From NCBI GenBank assembly GCA_021296515.1, contig JAGWAH010000007.1, forward strand, positions 61,223-96,989: 35,767 bases of DNA, in the 5' to 3' direction. Positions within the stretch are counted from its first letter, which is position 1. Each line of letters opens with the position of its first letter. The stretch comes from Acidobacteriota bacterium (GTDB lineage: Bacteria; Acidobacteriota; Vicinamibacteria; Vicinamibacterales; UBA8438). Made by a program: the position numbers and the translations under genes. Positions 18,940 through 27,942 of the stretch are shown piece after piece. The notes under the pieces are model-generated. The model had not been told where the DNA came from. It saw nothing but the letters and a program-made list of their open reading frames with translations, and did no database searches.

Positions 18940-19390
18940 GCAACGCGAGGTCGCGTTCGTACTGATCGCGGCCGGTCTTCTTGCGGGCCGCGACCGTGTC
19001 CGGCGCGGCATCGAGCAGGATGGTCAGCTCCGGCTGCGGAAGCGCCCCCTGGATGGAGGCCAGCCAGCCGGGGTCGAGCCCGTGCCCCTCGCCGTATGCA
19101 ATCCCGGACGCGATGTAACGGTCGAACAGCACGATCAGGCCGGCGGCGTGCCAGCGCTCGATATCCGCCTTGCGCTCGAAGCGGTTCGCTACGTACAGCA
19201 ACTGCATCGCTTCCGGACCGTAGTCCCGCTCGCCCTGCAACGCCCTGGCGATCTCCTCGCCCAGGAAGCTGTCGTAGTCCGGGAAGGAGACGACCCGCGA
19301 CCTGTACCCGGAGGCGCGGAGTCGATCCCGCAGGTCCTGCGCCTGTGTCGTCTTGCCGGTCTGGTCCAGCCCTTCAACCGCCACCAGCAT
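18803..19390 (-). CDS. tmk: Thymidylate kinase
   Basis: A 195-residue kinase that phosphorylates dTMP to dTDP. The P-loop GLDQTGKTT is at residues 7-15, FPDYDSFLGEEIARAL follows, and the substrate motif FDRYIASGIAYGEGHGLD is intact. LTILLDAAPDTVAARKK ends the core and the lid region is short. The length is slightly under the usual 205-215. ATG 19390 has GAGG eight bases upstream. lysA lies 45 bases upstream on the same strand, so both are probably transcribed together. Its 3' end overlaps the comF tail on the other strand. Confidence 0.93.
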   Translation of the reverse strand: MLVAVEGLDQTGKTTQAQDLRDRLRASGYRSRVVSFPDYDSFLGEEIARALQGERDYGPEAMQLLYVANRFERKADIERWHAAGLIVLFDRYIASGIAYGEGHGLDPGWLASIQGALPQPELTILLDAAPDTVAARKKTGRDQYERDLALLTRVRESYLRQAAGPDWVRIDAEQAPDVVAAEMAAAIEPRLPELR

Positions 19391-19435
19391 CGTATTCGCC
19401 TCGCTCCTTCACCGGCTCCGGTCCGCCGCGCACGG

Positions 19436-20677
19436 TCACGACTCGCAGGCCAGCAGGTCTTCCACCGTCTGGCGACGGCGGATCATCCGCCAAGCGCCGC
19501 CCTCCACCAGCGCCTCGGCCGGCAGCGCACGGCGGTTGTAGTTCGATGCCATCGCCGACCCGTAGGCCCCCGCGTCGCGCACCAGCAGCAGATCCCCGAC
19601 CTCCGGCAGCGGCATCGACTGCCCGAGGCGGATCACGTCGGTCGTCTCGCAGATCGGCCCCACCACGTCGCACGTGACAGTCGGTCCGGAGCGCTCGTTC
19701 AGCCGCTCCAGACGGTGCCTGGCGCCGTAGAGAGCCGGCCGCAGAAGCTCGCTCATCCCGGCATCGAGCACCACGAAGTAGCGTCCGTCGCGCTGGGGCT
19801 TCACGTCCACCACCGTTGCCACGAGCGCACCCGCCGGACCGACGATCCAGCGGCCCGGCTCGACGAGCAGCGTCAATCCCGTCGGCGCCACCGCCTCCAC
19901 GAGCGTCCTGGCGTACTCGGCGACAGCGAGCGCCGGACTCCCATCGTACGAGATCCCGAGCCCGCCGCCGAGATCGACGTGCTCGAGCGCGACGCCCGCG
20001 TCACGCAGGTCCTGCGCGAAGCGCGCCATCGTCGAGGCGGTCCTCGCCACCGCGTCCAGGCTGGTCAACTGGGATCCCACGTGCGCATGCACGCCGACGA
20101 GAGCGAGTCCGGGGCGGCCCGCCGCATCGCGGCACACGGCGCCCGCGTCCTCGATCGGCACCCCGAACTTGTGCTCCGGACCGCCGGTCACGATGCCGGG
20201 ATGGCTGTCGGCCTCAATGCCGGGATTGATTCGCACGGCCACCCGCGCCCGCACGCCGCGCGCGGTCGCGATTCGATCGATGCGGTCCACCTCGCCGGCC
20301 GATTCGGCGTTGATCGCGCCGACTCCGATGCACACCGCCTCCTCGAGCTCCGCCGCGGTCTTGCCGACGCCGGTGAAGACGATGTCCCGGGGATCGACGC
20401 CGGCCCGTCGCGCCACCGCCACCTCGCCGCCCGAGTTGGCGTCCACGGCGCTGCCGGCCGACTGCAGCAGGCGCACGATGCCGAGCGTCGAGTTCGCCTT
20501 CAGCGCGTAGTGCACGCGATGCGGATACGCGCCCAGCGCGGCGTCCAGCGCGCGGTAGCGGTCGACGATGAGGGCCGCGCTGTAGACGTACAGCGGCGTC
20601 CCCTCGGCAGCCGCCAGAGCCGCCGGACTCACCCCGTCGCAGGTCACCGGGTGAGGCGAGAACGTGAATCCGGCCAT
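19436..20677 (-). CDS. lysA: Diaminopimelate decarboxylase
   Basis: A 413-residue fold-type III PLP enzyme making L-lysine from meso-diaminopimelate, the last step of the pathway. The PLP lysine is Lys60 (HYALKANSTL). Other family motifs are GGEVAVARRAG, HKFGVP, GVHAHVGSQL, the Gly-rich HVDLGGGLGISY, LLVEPGRWIVG and VVGPICETTDVI with the active-site cysteine. The ATG 20677 gives a normal N-terminus (MAGFTFSPHPVTCDGVS); the open frame extends upstream but contains the promoter, so longer starts are unlikely. No good ribosome-binding site is visible. tmk follows. Confidence 0.95.
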   Translation of the reverse strand: MAGFTFSPHPVTCDGVSPAALAAAEGTPLYVYSAALIVDRYRALDAALGAYPHRVHYALKANSTLGIVRLLQSAGSAVDANSGGEVAVARRAGVDPRDIVFTGVGKTAAELEEAVCIGVGAINAESAGEVDRIDRIATARGVRARVAVRINPGIEADSHPGIVTGGPEHKFGVPIEDAGAVCRDAAGRPGLALVGVHAHVGSQLTSLDAVARTASTMARFAQDLRDAGVALEHVDLGGGLGISYDGSPALAVAEYARTLVEAVAPTGLTLLVEPGRWIVGPAGALVATVVDVKPQRDGRYFVVLDAGMSELLRPALYGARHRLERLNERSGPTVTCDVVGPICETTDVIRLGQSMPLPEVGDLLLVRDAGAYGSAMASNYNRRALPAEALVEGGAWRMIRRRQTVEDLLACES

Positions 20678-20707
20678 GGGGAATCGTGACGACGCACGGC
20701 GCGGCGC

Positions 20708-20736
20708 ATTGTACGCGGGGCCGGCGGCCCTGTCGA
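20708..20736 (-). promoter_or_regulatory. Strong sigma70-type promoter for lysA-tmk
   Basis: On the minus strand TCGACA (20731-20736, 5/6 of the -35) and TACAAT (20708-20713, 5/6 of the -10) are exactly 17 bases apart. Transcription would start near 20701, leaving a leader of about 24 bases to the lysA ATG. It is the best promoter in the window. Confidence 0.65.
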
Positions 20737-20801
20737 ACCGGGTGGTCCAAAAGCGGCGACGATTTGACCCGCCACGCGTGCCCGCGAGAAACTTGCGGCT
20801 T

Positions 20802-21434
20802 GTGCCCACCGATCCGCTGTCCGGGCCGGCCGACTCCACCGACGCCCTCATCGAGGCCTGCCTGCGGGGAGACCAGACGGCATGGGACGCCATCGTCCGC
20901 CGCTACCGCCGGAAGGTGTTCAACGTCGCGTACACGTTCGTGGGTCGCCACGACGAAGCCGAGGATCTGACGCAGGACATCTTTCTGAAGGTCTTCAAGG
21001 CTCTCGGCACGTTCGACCGCCGGGCCAACTTCACCACGTGGATCATCAGCGTCAGCCGCAACCTCTGCATCGATCACTACAGGCGCGTGCGAAAGGAACG
21101 CGAGGTCGTCGACCACCGCGTGGACGCGAGCGAGCTGTCACCGGTGTCCGGAGGCCTCGACGCGTTCGCACGACTCGATCGCTTCGACCGGCGGGCGTTG
21201 CTGCGCGAGGCCCTCGCGGCGCTGCCGGAGACGCTCCGGGAAGCCGTCGCGTTGCGCGATCTGCAAGAACTGTCCTATCAGGAGATCGCCAGGCAACTCG
21301 GTCTTCCGGACGGCACGGTGAAGTCGCGAATAAACCGGGGACGCCATGAGCTGGCACGCCAGGTGCTGCGGATCGAGAAGGCACAGCGCGCGGACAACAA
21401 CCGGCGTGCGGGAGCAGCGGCCGTCACCCCTTGA
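20802..21434 (+). CDS. ECF-family RNA polymerase sigma factor (with STAS partner)
   Basis: A roughly 210-residue ECF sigma factor. Region 2 is GDQTAWDAIVRRYRRKVFNVAY, then DEAEDLTQDIFLKVFKAL and FTTWIISVSRNLCIDHYRR. Region 4 is LPETLREAVALRDLQELSYQEIARQLGL with the helix-turn-helix ending GTVKSRINRGRHELARQVL. The start is uncertain: GTG 20802 is the closest to the family N-terminus, with TTG 20793 and GTG 20778 as in-frame alternatives. A possible ECF-like CGAACC (20734-20739), 17 bases, CGACGA (20757-20762) precedes it, but it overlaps the lysA promoter region and is weak. No zinc-finger anti-sigma gene follows; instead a STAS-domain gene begins 14 bases after the stop. Confidence 0.9.
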   Translation: MPTDPLSGPADSTDALIEACLRGDQTAWDAIVRRYRRKVFNVAYTFVGRHDEAEDLTQDIFLKVFKALGTFDRRANFTTWIISVSRNLCIDHYRRVRKEREVVDHRVDASELSPVSGGLDAFARLDRFDRRALLREALAALPETLREAVALRDLQELSYQEIARQLGLPDGTVKSRINRGRHELARQVLRIEKAQRADNNRRAGAAAVTP

Positions 21435-21448
21435 GCGGAGCAACTGGA

Positions 21449-21790
21449 ATGAACTTGTCAAGCGAGCGCGTCGGCAAAGCGGTTCTCGTCCGGGTGGGCG
21501 AGGCCAAACTGACGTACCAGATCCTCTCCAAGTTCGCGGACGCGGTGACGAAGCTGTTCGCGGCCGGCGAGAAACGCGTGATCATCGATCTGTCGCGGGT
21601 CGTGTACGTCGACAGCGCGACGATCGGCTGCCTGATGGACCTGTACCGCCAGGCCGACAAGCTCGGCGGCGCGATCAAGCTGGCAGGCGTGCAGAAGCGT
21701 GTCGAAACGATGCTGACCATGACGGGCGCGCACAATTTCATCGAGCTGTACGCGGACGAGGCCGGCGCCGCCAGCAGCTTTGGGGAATGA
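21449..21790 (+). CDS. STAS-domain protein (anti-sigma factor antagonist type)
   Basis: A 113-residue single STAS domain. Features are the beta strand AVLVRVGEAKLTYQ, then KRVIIDLSRVVYVDSATIGCLMDLYRQADKLGG, where DS(56)ATIG matches the DSSGLG loop that carries the phosphorylated serine in SpoIIAA-like anti-anti-sigma factors, and IKLAGVQKRVETMLTMTG as the last helix. ATG 21449 has GCGGAG eight bases upstream; an in-frame TTG at 21431 would read into the sigma gene's stop. Classical STAS antagonists work with an RsbW-type kinase, which is not in this window. The stop overlaps the next ATG (ATGA), so it is coupled to the following gene. Confidence 0.88.
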   Translation: MNLSSERVGKAVLVRVGEAKLTYQILSKFADAVTKLFAAGEKRVIIDLSRVVYVDSATIGCLMDLYRQADKLGGAIKLAGVQKRVETMLTMTGAHNFIELYADEAGAASSFGE

Positions 21791-22095
21791 ACATGCGCAA
21801 GATCAAGACGACCTCAGGCACCGAAATCGGTCTGGACGGCGACCTGCTGGCGGTTCTCGAAACGCTGTATCGCGAACTCCATTCCCGTCACGGGCTCGAC
21901 TACAGCTTCGAGGACACCATGCGCGAGATCCGGCACCTCATCGGCCAGATGGCGGAGACGGACCGCGAGACGTACCTGCTCGAAAGCCTCTTCCTGAATT
22001 CCGTGACCTACGAGAACGAGAAGCTCGGCGCTTACGTCCGCAAGCTCACGTCGGATGCGGGGCCGCCGGCCGCGCACACGGCCGACCGGCCCTGA
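21787..22095 (+). CDS. Small helical protein of unknown function, coupled to STAS gene
   Basis: A 102-residue protein I do not recognise. It starts with a short beta-like segment (KIKTTSGTEIGLDGDLLAVL) and then is almost wholly helical (LYRELHSRHGLDYSFEDTMREIRHLIGQMAETDRE, LESLFLNSVTYENEKLGAYVRKL), with an unstructured tail. There is no signal peptide, membrane segment, cysteine cluster or ATPase motif, so it is not an RsbW-type kinase. ATG 21787 overlaps the STAS stop; ATG 21793 is an alternative with TGGGGA at a better spacing. It is the third gene of the ECF-STAS block and may regulate the sigma or STAS protein. That is inference from position only. Confidence 0.78.
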   Translation: MNMRKIKTTSGTEIGLDGDLLAVLETLYRELHSRHGLDYSFEDTMREIRHLIGQMAETDRETYLLESLFLNSVTYENEKLGAYVRKLTSDAGPPAAHTADRP

Positions 22096-22131
22096 CCGAC
22101 CGCGGCCGCTGCACTCCGAATCGGAAAGGCG

Positions 22132-23040
22132 TCAGCGCGCCGGGACGGCGCCGGGACTGACCGCGGGTACGGCTTCCTCGGATGGCCCGGGCTGGAACTC
22201 GACGAGGCGCCACGCGTCGGTCTCCTCCAGTATCTTCCGGGCGAAAGCGGCGTGGAGCGCGTGTCCGCCCCGGTGGGCGACCACGTGCCCGATGATCGGG
22301 TAACCGACGAGGGCCAGATCGCCGATCACGTCGAGAATCTTGTGGCGAACGAACTCGTCCTCGAAGCGCAGCGTGTTGTTCAGGAAGCCGGTCTCGCCGA
22401 GCACGATGGCGTTGTCGAGCGAGCCGCCGAGCGCGAGCCCCTTCTTGCGCAACTGCTCCACCTCCTTCAGGAAGCCGAACGTGCGCGCGGGTGCAATCTC
22501 CTCCTGGAACGTCTCCTCCGTCACGTGCTGGGTCCGCGACTGGTGCCGCAGCAGCGGATGATCGAAGCTGATGCTGTAGGTGACTTTGAAATGATCGGAG
22601 GCATAGACGGCAATCCGCTTGTTGCCGTTGGAGAGCGCAATGGGGCGGACGACCTTCAGGAATCGCCGGGGCGCCTTGAGCTCCCGCACGCCGGCCTCGT
22701 GCACCAGGTAGACGAAGGATGCGGCGCTGCCGTCCATGATCGGCACTTCGGCTTGGTCCAGCTCGACGCTCACGTTGTCGATCCCGAGACCGACGAGCGC
22801 CGCGAGCAGATGCTCCACCGTGCCGACCGACGCCGCGTCCTGCGCCAGACCGGTGGCGTAGCTGATGCCGGCTATCCGGTCCGCCACCGCGGGTACTTCC
22901 AGACCGTCGAGGTCGAGACGCTTGAAGCGAATGCCGTGATCGGGGGAGGCGGGCTTGAGTCGAAGGGTCACCTTCCGCCCCGAGTGGAGCCCGATACCGG
23001 TGCACGAAACCGACCGCCTAAGAGTCCGCTGGGTCGTCAT
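22132..23040 (-). CDS. lpxC: UDP-3-O-acyl-N-acetylglucosamine deacetylase
   Basis: A 302-residue zinc deacetylase, the committed step of lipid A synthesis, which identifies the host as a diderm. Active-site residues are Glu76/His77 (TVEHLLAAL), His233 and Asp237 (RHKILDVIGDL), and catalytic His260 (HRGGHALH). The zinc ligands are thus His77, His233 and Asp237. The N-terminal RRSVSCTGIGLHSGRKVTL and the substrate-binding ARTFGFLKEVEQL are also present. The C-terminal tail (PGPSEEAVPAV) is low complexity. It has an extended -10 promoter candidate about 120 bases upstream. Confidence 0.96.
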   Translation of the reverse strand: MTTQRTLRRSVSCTGIGLHSGRKVTLRLKPASPDHGIRFKRLDLDGLEVPAVADRIAGISYATGLAQDAASVGTVEHLLAALVGLGIDNVSVELDQAEVPIMDGSAASFVYLVHEAGVRELKAPRRFLKVVRPIALSNGNKRIAVYASDHFKVTYSISFDHPLLRHQSRTQHVTEETFQEEIAPARTFGFLKEVEQLRKKGLALGGSLDNAIVLGETGFLNNTLRFEDEFVRHKILDVIGDLALVGYPIIGHVVAHRGGHALHAAFARKILEETDAWRLVEFQPGPSEEAVPAVSPGAVPAR

Positions 23041-23127
23041 TCCGAGCGACTGTGAGCCTCCCGCAACGCCTCGGTTCGGTAGTGCCTAGCCAGCCACTCG
23101 AAGCCGGCGCTCCCGGCGGTGCCCGAC

Positions 23128-23147
23128 CGACCGATTGTCATCGGTCG
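23128..23147 (-). promoter_or_regulatory. Perfect stem-loop in the lpxC leader
   Basis: CGACCGAT (23128-23135) and ATCGGTCG (23140-23147) form an 8-bp stem around a 4-base loop, 15-35 bases downstream of the lpxC -10 candidate on the minus strand. It could be the 5' end structure of the mRNA or an operator. The rest of the gap 23041-23320 has no gene that I can see and no tRNA. Confidence 0.4.
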
Positions 23148-23162
23148 ACTCACAGATGGGCT

Positions 23163-23171
23163 CTTATACCA
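23163..23171 (-). promoter_or_regulatory. Candidate extended -10 promoter of lpxC
   Basis: On the minus strand TGG directly precedes TATAAG (23163-23168), an extended -10 (TGn) element that needs little -35. No good -35 hexamer lies at 16-18 bases. The leader to the lpxC ATG would be about 115 bases. Confidence 0.35.
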
Positions 23172-23320
23172 CACATGACCACCGCCGGCTAGCATCTTCT
23201 GGGACTATCGGGTGCCGCTGCCGTCAACTTTAGCGGAAGTCGACCACCGGATACCAGTCGCGCCCTTTCCCGCCTCCCGAATCCGGTCTCCGGCGCGAAG
23301 GAGGACGGCCAGCGGAAGGA

Positions 23321-26164
23321 TCAGTGTCCGAGCAGCGGCCGGAGAAACGCGCCCGTCTCGGAAGCGTCGTGCGCCGCCACTTCCTCCGGCGTTCCCTGAG
23401 CGACTATGCGCCCGCCGGCGTCGCCGCCCCCCGGTCCGAGGTCCAGGACGTGGTCGGCGGTCTTGATGACGTCGAGGTGGTGCTCGATCACGACCACCGT
23501 GTTGCCCTGCCCCACGAGGAGATGGAGGACGTCGAGCAGGCGCCGCGTGTCTTCCAGGTGCAGCCCCGTCGTCGGCTCGTCCAGGATGTAGAGCGTCCGG
23601 CCGGTGCTCCGGCGGGACAGCTCCTTGGCCAGCTTCACCCGTTGCGCCTCGCCGCCGCTCAGCGTCGTGGCCGACTGGCCCAGCGTCAGGTAGCCGAGAC
23701 CGACGTCCTGCAACGTACGCAGCTTCGTGGCGACGGACGGCACGTTCTCCAGAAGTGGAACGGCCTGATCAACCGTCAGCGCCAGCATGTCGGCGATGGA
23801 GATGCCGCGGTACCTGACCTCCAGGGTCTCCCGGTTGTAGCGGCGTCCCTTGCACTGCTCGCACGTCACGTAGACGTCCGGGAGAAAGTGCATTTCGATG
23901 GCGATCACCCCATCGCCGTGACATGTCTCGCACCGTCCGCCCTTGACGTTGAACGAGAACCGTCCCGGCCGATAGCCGCGGGCGCGCGACTCGGGAAGCA
24001 TGGCGTAGAGCTCGCGGATGAACGTGAACAGCCCCGTGTAGGTGGCGGGATTGGACCGCGGCGTGCGCCCGATCGGCGACTGATCGATCTGGATCACCTT
24101 GTCGATGGACTCGATGCCGTCGACCGCCGTGTGCGGGCCGGGATCGTCGGTCGCCCGGTAGAGCGCCTGCGCCAGCGTGCGATAGAGGATGTCGTTGACC
24201 AGCGTGGACTTGCCCGATCCGCTGACCCCGGTGACGGCGGTCAGCAGTCCCAGCGGCACCGCCGCGTCGATGTTCTTCAGGTTGTTCGCCCGGGCGCCGC
24301 GGATCTTCAACTCGCCGCCGAGCGCGCGACGACGGGCCGCCGGCACCGGGATCGTCCGCTCGCCTCTCAGGTAGAGGGCCGTGAGCGATTCCCCGCCCGC
24401 CGTCTCCAGGACTCCGGACGGCCCCTGGAAGATCACGCGCCCCCCGTGCTCCCCCGCGCCCGGCCCGAGGTCCACCACGTAGTCCGCCGCGCGAATGGTC
24501 TCCTCGTCGTGCTCGACGACCACCACCGTGTTGCCCAGATCGCGGAGGCGCTGCAGCGTCGCCAGCAGCAACCGGTTGTCGCGCTGGTGCAACCCGATCG
24601 ACGGTTCGTCGAGCACGTACAGCACCCCGGTCAGGTTGGCCCCCACCTGCGTGGCGAGCCGGATACGCTGCGCCTCGCCCCCCGACAGCGTCGTCGCGCC
24701 CCGCGCCAGGGTCAGGTAGCCGACGCCCACGTCGCACAGGAACCGCATCCGGTCGCGGATCTCGCGGAGGACACGCTCCGCCACCGGCGACTCCCGGTCG
24801 CTTAGCTCGAGCCCGTCGATCATCGCCAGCGCATCCGCCACGGACACGTCGACGTAATCCGCCATCGTGCGGCCCTTCACCCGCACCGCACAGCTCTCGG
24901 GACGCAGCCGCCGGCCGTCGCACGCCGCGCACGGCTGCAGGGTCCGGTAGCTCTCCAGCGCCTCCTGTTGCGCCCAGGCTCCCTCGTCGTAGCGGCGCCG
25001 CAGGTTGGGAATGATGCCTTCGAAGTCCTTGCCGAACGGATCGACCCGACCCGATCCGGCGCGCCGTCCCCGGCCGGAGGCGGGCGCGCGGGGAGGCGTT
25101 GCGCCGCCGTTCGGGCCGAAGAGCAACAGGTCGCGGTGGCGCCGCGGCAGCTTGCGGAACGGCACGTCGAGCTCGATGCCGAAGCAGCGCGACAACCGCG
25201 ACAGCGCCCGCTTCACGAGCTGGCGGTCGCCCGCTGCCCAGGCCTCGATGGCGCCCCCGGACAGCGTGACCGTTTCGTCGGGCACGATCCGGGCGGGATC
25301 GAAGTCCTCCACGGCGCCGAGCCCGTGGCAGGCGGGACACGCCCCGTGGGGCGAGTTGAAGGAGAAGGCCCGCGGCGTCATCTCGGGGACGTTGATTCCG
25401 CAGTCGACGCAGGCCATACGGCGCGAGAACAGCCTGTCGCCGCCGCCCAGCGTGTTGATGATGACGACGTCGTCGGCGAGGGTCAGCGCGTACTCGATGG
25501 ACTCGGTGAGACGCCGCTCGGCGCCGCGGCGCACGACGAGTCGGTCCACCACGACGTCGATCCAGTGGTTGCGCCGCCGATCGAGGCGGGTCTCCTCCTC
25601 GACGGCGCGCACCTCCCCGTCGATCCGGACGCGCGTCAGTCCGCGTTCCCGGATGGCGGCCAGCTCCTTCCGGAACTCGCCCTTGCGGCCGCGCACGATG
25701 GGCGCGAGGACGTTGACCCGCTCGGCCGCGGGCTCGGCCATGACGGTCTCGACGATGCGCTCCACCGATTGCGACGTGATCACTCGCCCGCACGACGGAC
25801 AGTGCGGCACGCCGATGTTGGCGAACAGCAGGCGGAGATAGTCGTAGATCTCGGTGACGGTCCCCACCGTCGACCGCGGATTCGACCCCGTGGTGCGCTG
25901 CTCGATGGAGATGGCGGGCGAAAGGCCGTCGATCTGATCGACGTCCGGCTTTTCGACCTGTTCCAGGAACTGACGGGCGTAGGCGGACAGCGACTCGACG
26001 TAGCGCCGCTGCCCTTCGGCGTAGAGGGTGTCGAACGCCAGCGACGACTTGCCCGAGCCTGACAGACCGGTCACCACGACCAGCCGGTTGCGCGGAATCC
26101 GTACGTCGATGTCCTTCAGATTGTGAACGCGGGCCCCGCGGATGTCGATCCAGTCGTGCGGCAT
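23321..26164 (-). CDS. uvrA: Excinuclease ABC subunit UvrA
   Basis: A 947-residue ABC-type ATPase that recognises DNA damage in nucleotide excision repair (E. coli UvrA has 940). First cassette: Walker [18 protein letters not shown], signature [18 protein letters not shown], Walker [18 protein letters not shown]. Second cassette: [52 protein letters not shown]. The cysteine pairs of the zinc modules are present (CPSC, CVDC with CPAC, CAAC, CETC with CEQC). A basic Gly/Ala/Arg insertion (about residues 354-372) lies before the second half of the first cassette. ATG 26164 starts the family N-terminus [17 protein letters not shown]. Confidence 0.97.
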   Translation of the reverse strand: MPHDWIDIRGARVHNLKDIDVRIPRNRLVVVTGLSGSGKSSLAFDTLYAEGQRRYVESLSAYARQFLEQVEKPDVDQIDGLSPAISIEQRTTGSNPRSTVGTVTEIYDYLRLLFANIGVPHCPSCGRVITSQSVERIVETVMAEPAAERVNVLAPIVRGRKGEFRKELAAIRERGLTRVRIDGEVRAVEEETRLDRRRNHWIDVVVDRLVVRRGAERRLTESIEYALTLADDVVIINTLGGGDRLFSRRMACVDCGINVPEMTPRAFSFNSPHGACPACHGLGAVEDFDPARIVPDETVTLSGGAIEAWAAGDRQLVKRALSRLSRCFGIELDVPFRKLPRRHRDLLLFGPNGGATPPRAPASGRGRRAGSGRVDPFGKDFEGIIPNLRRRYDEGAWAQQEALESYRTLQPCAACDGRRLRPESCAVRVKGRTMADYVDVSVADALAMIDGLELSDRESPVAERVLREIRDRMRFLCDVGVGYLTLARGATTLSGGEAQRIRLATQVGANLTGVLYVLDEPSIGLHQRDNRLLLATLQRLRDLGNTVVVVEHDEETIRAADYVVDLGPGAGEHGGRVIFQGPSGVLETAGGESLTALYLRGERTIPVPAARRRALGGELKIRGARANNLKNIDAAVPLGLLTAVTGVSGSGKSTLVNDILYRTLAQALYRATDDPGPHTAVDGIESIDKVIQIDQSPIGRTPRSNPATYTGLFTFIRELYAMLPESRARGYRPGRFSFNVKGGRCETCHGDGVIAIEMHFLPDVYVTCEQCKGRRYNRETLEVRYRGISIADMLALTVDQAVPLLENVPSVATKLRTLQDVGLGYLTLGQSATTLSGGEAQRVKLAKELSRRSTGRTLYILDEPTTGLHLEDTRRLLDVLHLLVGQGNTVVVIEHHLDVIKTADHVLDLGPGGGDAGGRIVAQGTPEEVAAHDASETGAFLRPLLGH

Positions 26165-26218
26165 GGCACGGTCAGCCCCCTTCGACGGAAACCCAAACCT
26201 TGCATGCTAGCACGTCGG

Positions 26219-27247
26219 TCAGGGAAGGCCCGGTTGCCCTATCGCCACGGCGCCGGGATCGAGTCGGTACGCCGTGTCGCCCGACGCCACCACGACGCCC
26301 CCCGAGGGGTCGAAAGCAACGCCGACCAGACTCGTCGCCGCCAGCACCAGCGTGCGCGTCCCGTCACCGTCGATCCGGTACAGGCCGCTGGCCCCCGCGA
26401 GCGCTTCGACCACGTGGAGCACGCCCTGCGCGTCGAACGCGAGTCCCTGCGGCCGGCCGAAACCCGACGCGACCGTCGCCACCGCGCCGGTACGATCGAT
26501 GCGATAGACGCGATCGCTGGTCGCGAGCGTCGGGGCGGAGACGTACAGGCCGTCGTCGTGCCCCCAGGCGAGGTGAAAGGCGGCGACGCTGGGCGGAAGC
26601 GTCGCGAACGGCGTGGCCCGGCCGGCCGTCGCCACCCTGAAGACCGTGCCCGACCGGTCGCCGACGTAGAGCGTCCCGTCGGGACTGAAGGCCATTCCGC
26701 AAGTCACTCCGAGGTCGCTCGCGAACACGTCGTACGAACCGTCCTCGGCGATGCAGTAGACGGAACCCTCGGAGCGGCTCGACACGTGCAGTCTGCCGTC
26801 GGGCGACAGGGCCATCGACGTCGCGTTGACGATACCGGTGACGAACGGCTCGCGGTAGCCGTCGGAGCGGACCCGGAAGATCGACACGGGCGACCGCTCG
26901 CCCCGGGGTCCGCTGTAGGTGACGAACAGGGTTCCGTCGCCGTCGATGACGGGATTGTCCACTTGGTGCACGCCGGTCGCCACCGGACGCCCCACCTCGA
27001 GGAACGCGGTCGCGCCGGACGCCCCACCGACCCGCACCGGGGTCCGTCCCCCGTCGAGACCCGCCGGCACGGTGACCGAGACCGAACGCGGCGAGGCGGC
27101 GACGACGCGCGCGGTCGACGCGCCGATCCGTACCTCGGGCAGGAGAGCCTCCCGCCCCCCGGATCCCAAGCCTTCCCCGCGAATGGTGATCCGTCCGCCC
27201 TCCACCGCCCACGGCGGCTGAACGGCGGTGATGCGTGGTTCGGGCAC
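26219..27247 (-). CDS. IPT/TIG-domain plus NHL/SMP-30-like beta-propeller protein
   Basis: A 342-residue protein with two parts. Residues about 5-85 form an IPT/TIG immunoglobulin-like domain (ITAVQPPWAVEGGRITIRGEGLG, VRVGGASGATAFLEVG). Residues about 90-335 form a beta-propeller with repeated blades of the NHL/SMP-30 (gluconolactonase-like) type: MALSPDGRLHVSSRSEGSVY, MAFSPDGTLYVGDRSGTVFRV, LAWGHDDGLYVSAP, LAFDAQGVLHVVEAL, VAFDPSGGVVVASGD. No signal peptide is seen, so it appears cytoplasmic. The start is GTG. It could be a sugar-lactone hydrolase-like or a binding protein; no catalytic residues can be assigned with confidence. It lies between the HNH gene and uvrA on the same strand. Confidence 0.8.
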   Translation of the reverse strand: MPEPRITAVQPPWAVEGGRITIRGEGLGSGGREALLPEVRIGASTARVVAASPRSVSVTVPAGLDGGRTPVRVGGASGATAFLEVGRPVATGVHQVDNPVIDGDGTLFVTYSGPRGERSPVSIFRVRSDGYREPFVTGIVNATSMALSPDGRLHVSSRSEGSVYCIAEDGSYDVFASDLGVTCGMAFSPDGTLYVGDRSGTVFRVATAGRATPFATLPPSVAAFHLAWGHDDGLYVSAPTLATSDRVYRIDRTGAVATVASGFGRPQGLAFDAQGVLHVVEALAGASGLYRIDGDGTRTLVLAATSLVGVAFDPSGGVVVASGDTAYRLDPGAVAIGQPGLP

Positions 27248-27298
27248 GCTTTCAGCACCCGCGGCGGAGACCGGTGGAGGCCGAGGGGGCCCGTTGCA

Positions 27299-27856
27299 TC
27301 ACGTCCGGTCGAGCTCGACGTTCCAGTACAGATAGTCGCGCCAGCTCGCCGGCGCGTCGCGCAAACCGAAGGTGATGCGTACGACGGGCGACCGCGTGGG
27401 GCGACAGGGCTGCCGGATGACGCGCATTCCGGCCTGGGCCGGAGTGCGCCCGCCCTTTCTGCGGTTGCACGGGATACAGGCCGTCACGATGTTCTCCCAG
27501 TCCTTGCGCCCGCCCTGCGAGACGGGCACGACGTGATCGAAGGTCAGCTCCGCGACCGGGAGCTCCCGCCCGCAGTACTGGCAGCGGTGCCCGTCCCTGG
27601 CGTAGATGTTGGCGCGCGAGAACGGCACGTCGTCCAGCCGCCGGCTGATCGTAATGTAGCGCAGGAGGCGAATCACGGAGGGGAGCCGGAAGGTGACCGA
27701 CACCGAGCGGATCTCGCGGTCGTACTCGGAGACGACCTCCACCTTGCCCTGACACAGCAGGGTCATCGCCTTGCGCCAGTCGACCACCTTCAGCGGCTCG
27801 TACGTCGCGTTCAGCAGCAAGGTCTGCTCCACGGCCCCCCCGGAATGCTGCGCCAT
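27299..27856 (-). CDS. HNH endonuclease
   Basis: A 185-residue HNH nuclease of the McrA-like zinc type. The catalytic fold is complete: zinc pair Cys92/Cys95 (RCQYCGREL), LTFDHVVPVSQGG (Asp107, His108), then DWENIVTACIPCNRRKGG with Asn122 and zinc pair Cys127/Cys130. The N-terminal part has the conserved LLLNATYEPLKVVDWRKAMTLLCQGKVEVV found in the widespread short chromosomal HNH proteins of Acidobacteria, Cyanobacteria and others. No restriction methylase is near, so it is not an obvious restriction enzyme; its cellular role is unclear. ATG 27856 is chosen; GTG nine codons in is an alternative. Confidence 0.9.
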   Translation of the reverse strand: MAQHSGGAVEQTLLLNATYEPLKVVDWRKAMTLLCQGKVEVVSEYDREIRSVSVTFRLPSVIRLLRYITISRRLDDVPFSRANIYARDGHRCQYCGRELPVAELTFDHVVPVSQGGRKDWENIVTACIPCNRRKGGRTPAQAGMRVIRQPCRPTRSPVVRITFGLRDAPASWRDYLYWNVELDRT

Positions 27857-27942
27857 TCTCGCCGACGCCCAGCCCGGTGTCAACCGAACCACGATGTAAC
27901 ACGTTGCGCACACGAGAGTTACCTCCCCGCAACGCAACGCTG

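Noticed and set aside
23041-23320. tRNA or small RNA gene in the lpxC-uvrA gap
   Set aside because: No cloverleaf or T-loop pattern could be found; only a promoter candidate and one hairpin.
27299-27856. HNH gene as part of a restriction or other defence system
   Set aside because: No methylase, helicase or other defence gene is adjacent. The protein resembles the common stand-alone chromosomal HNH type.
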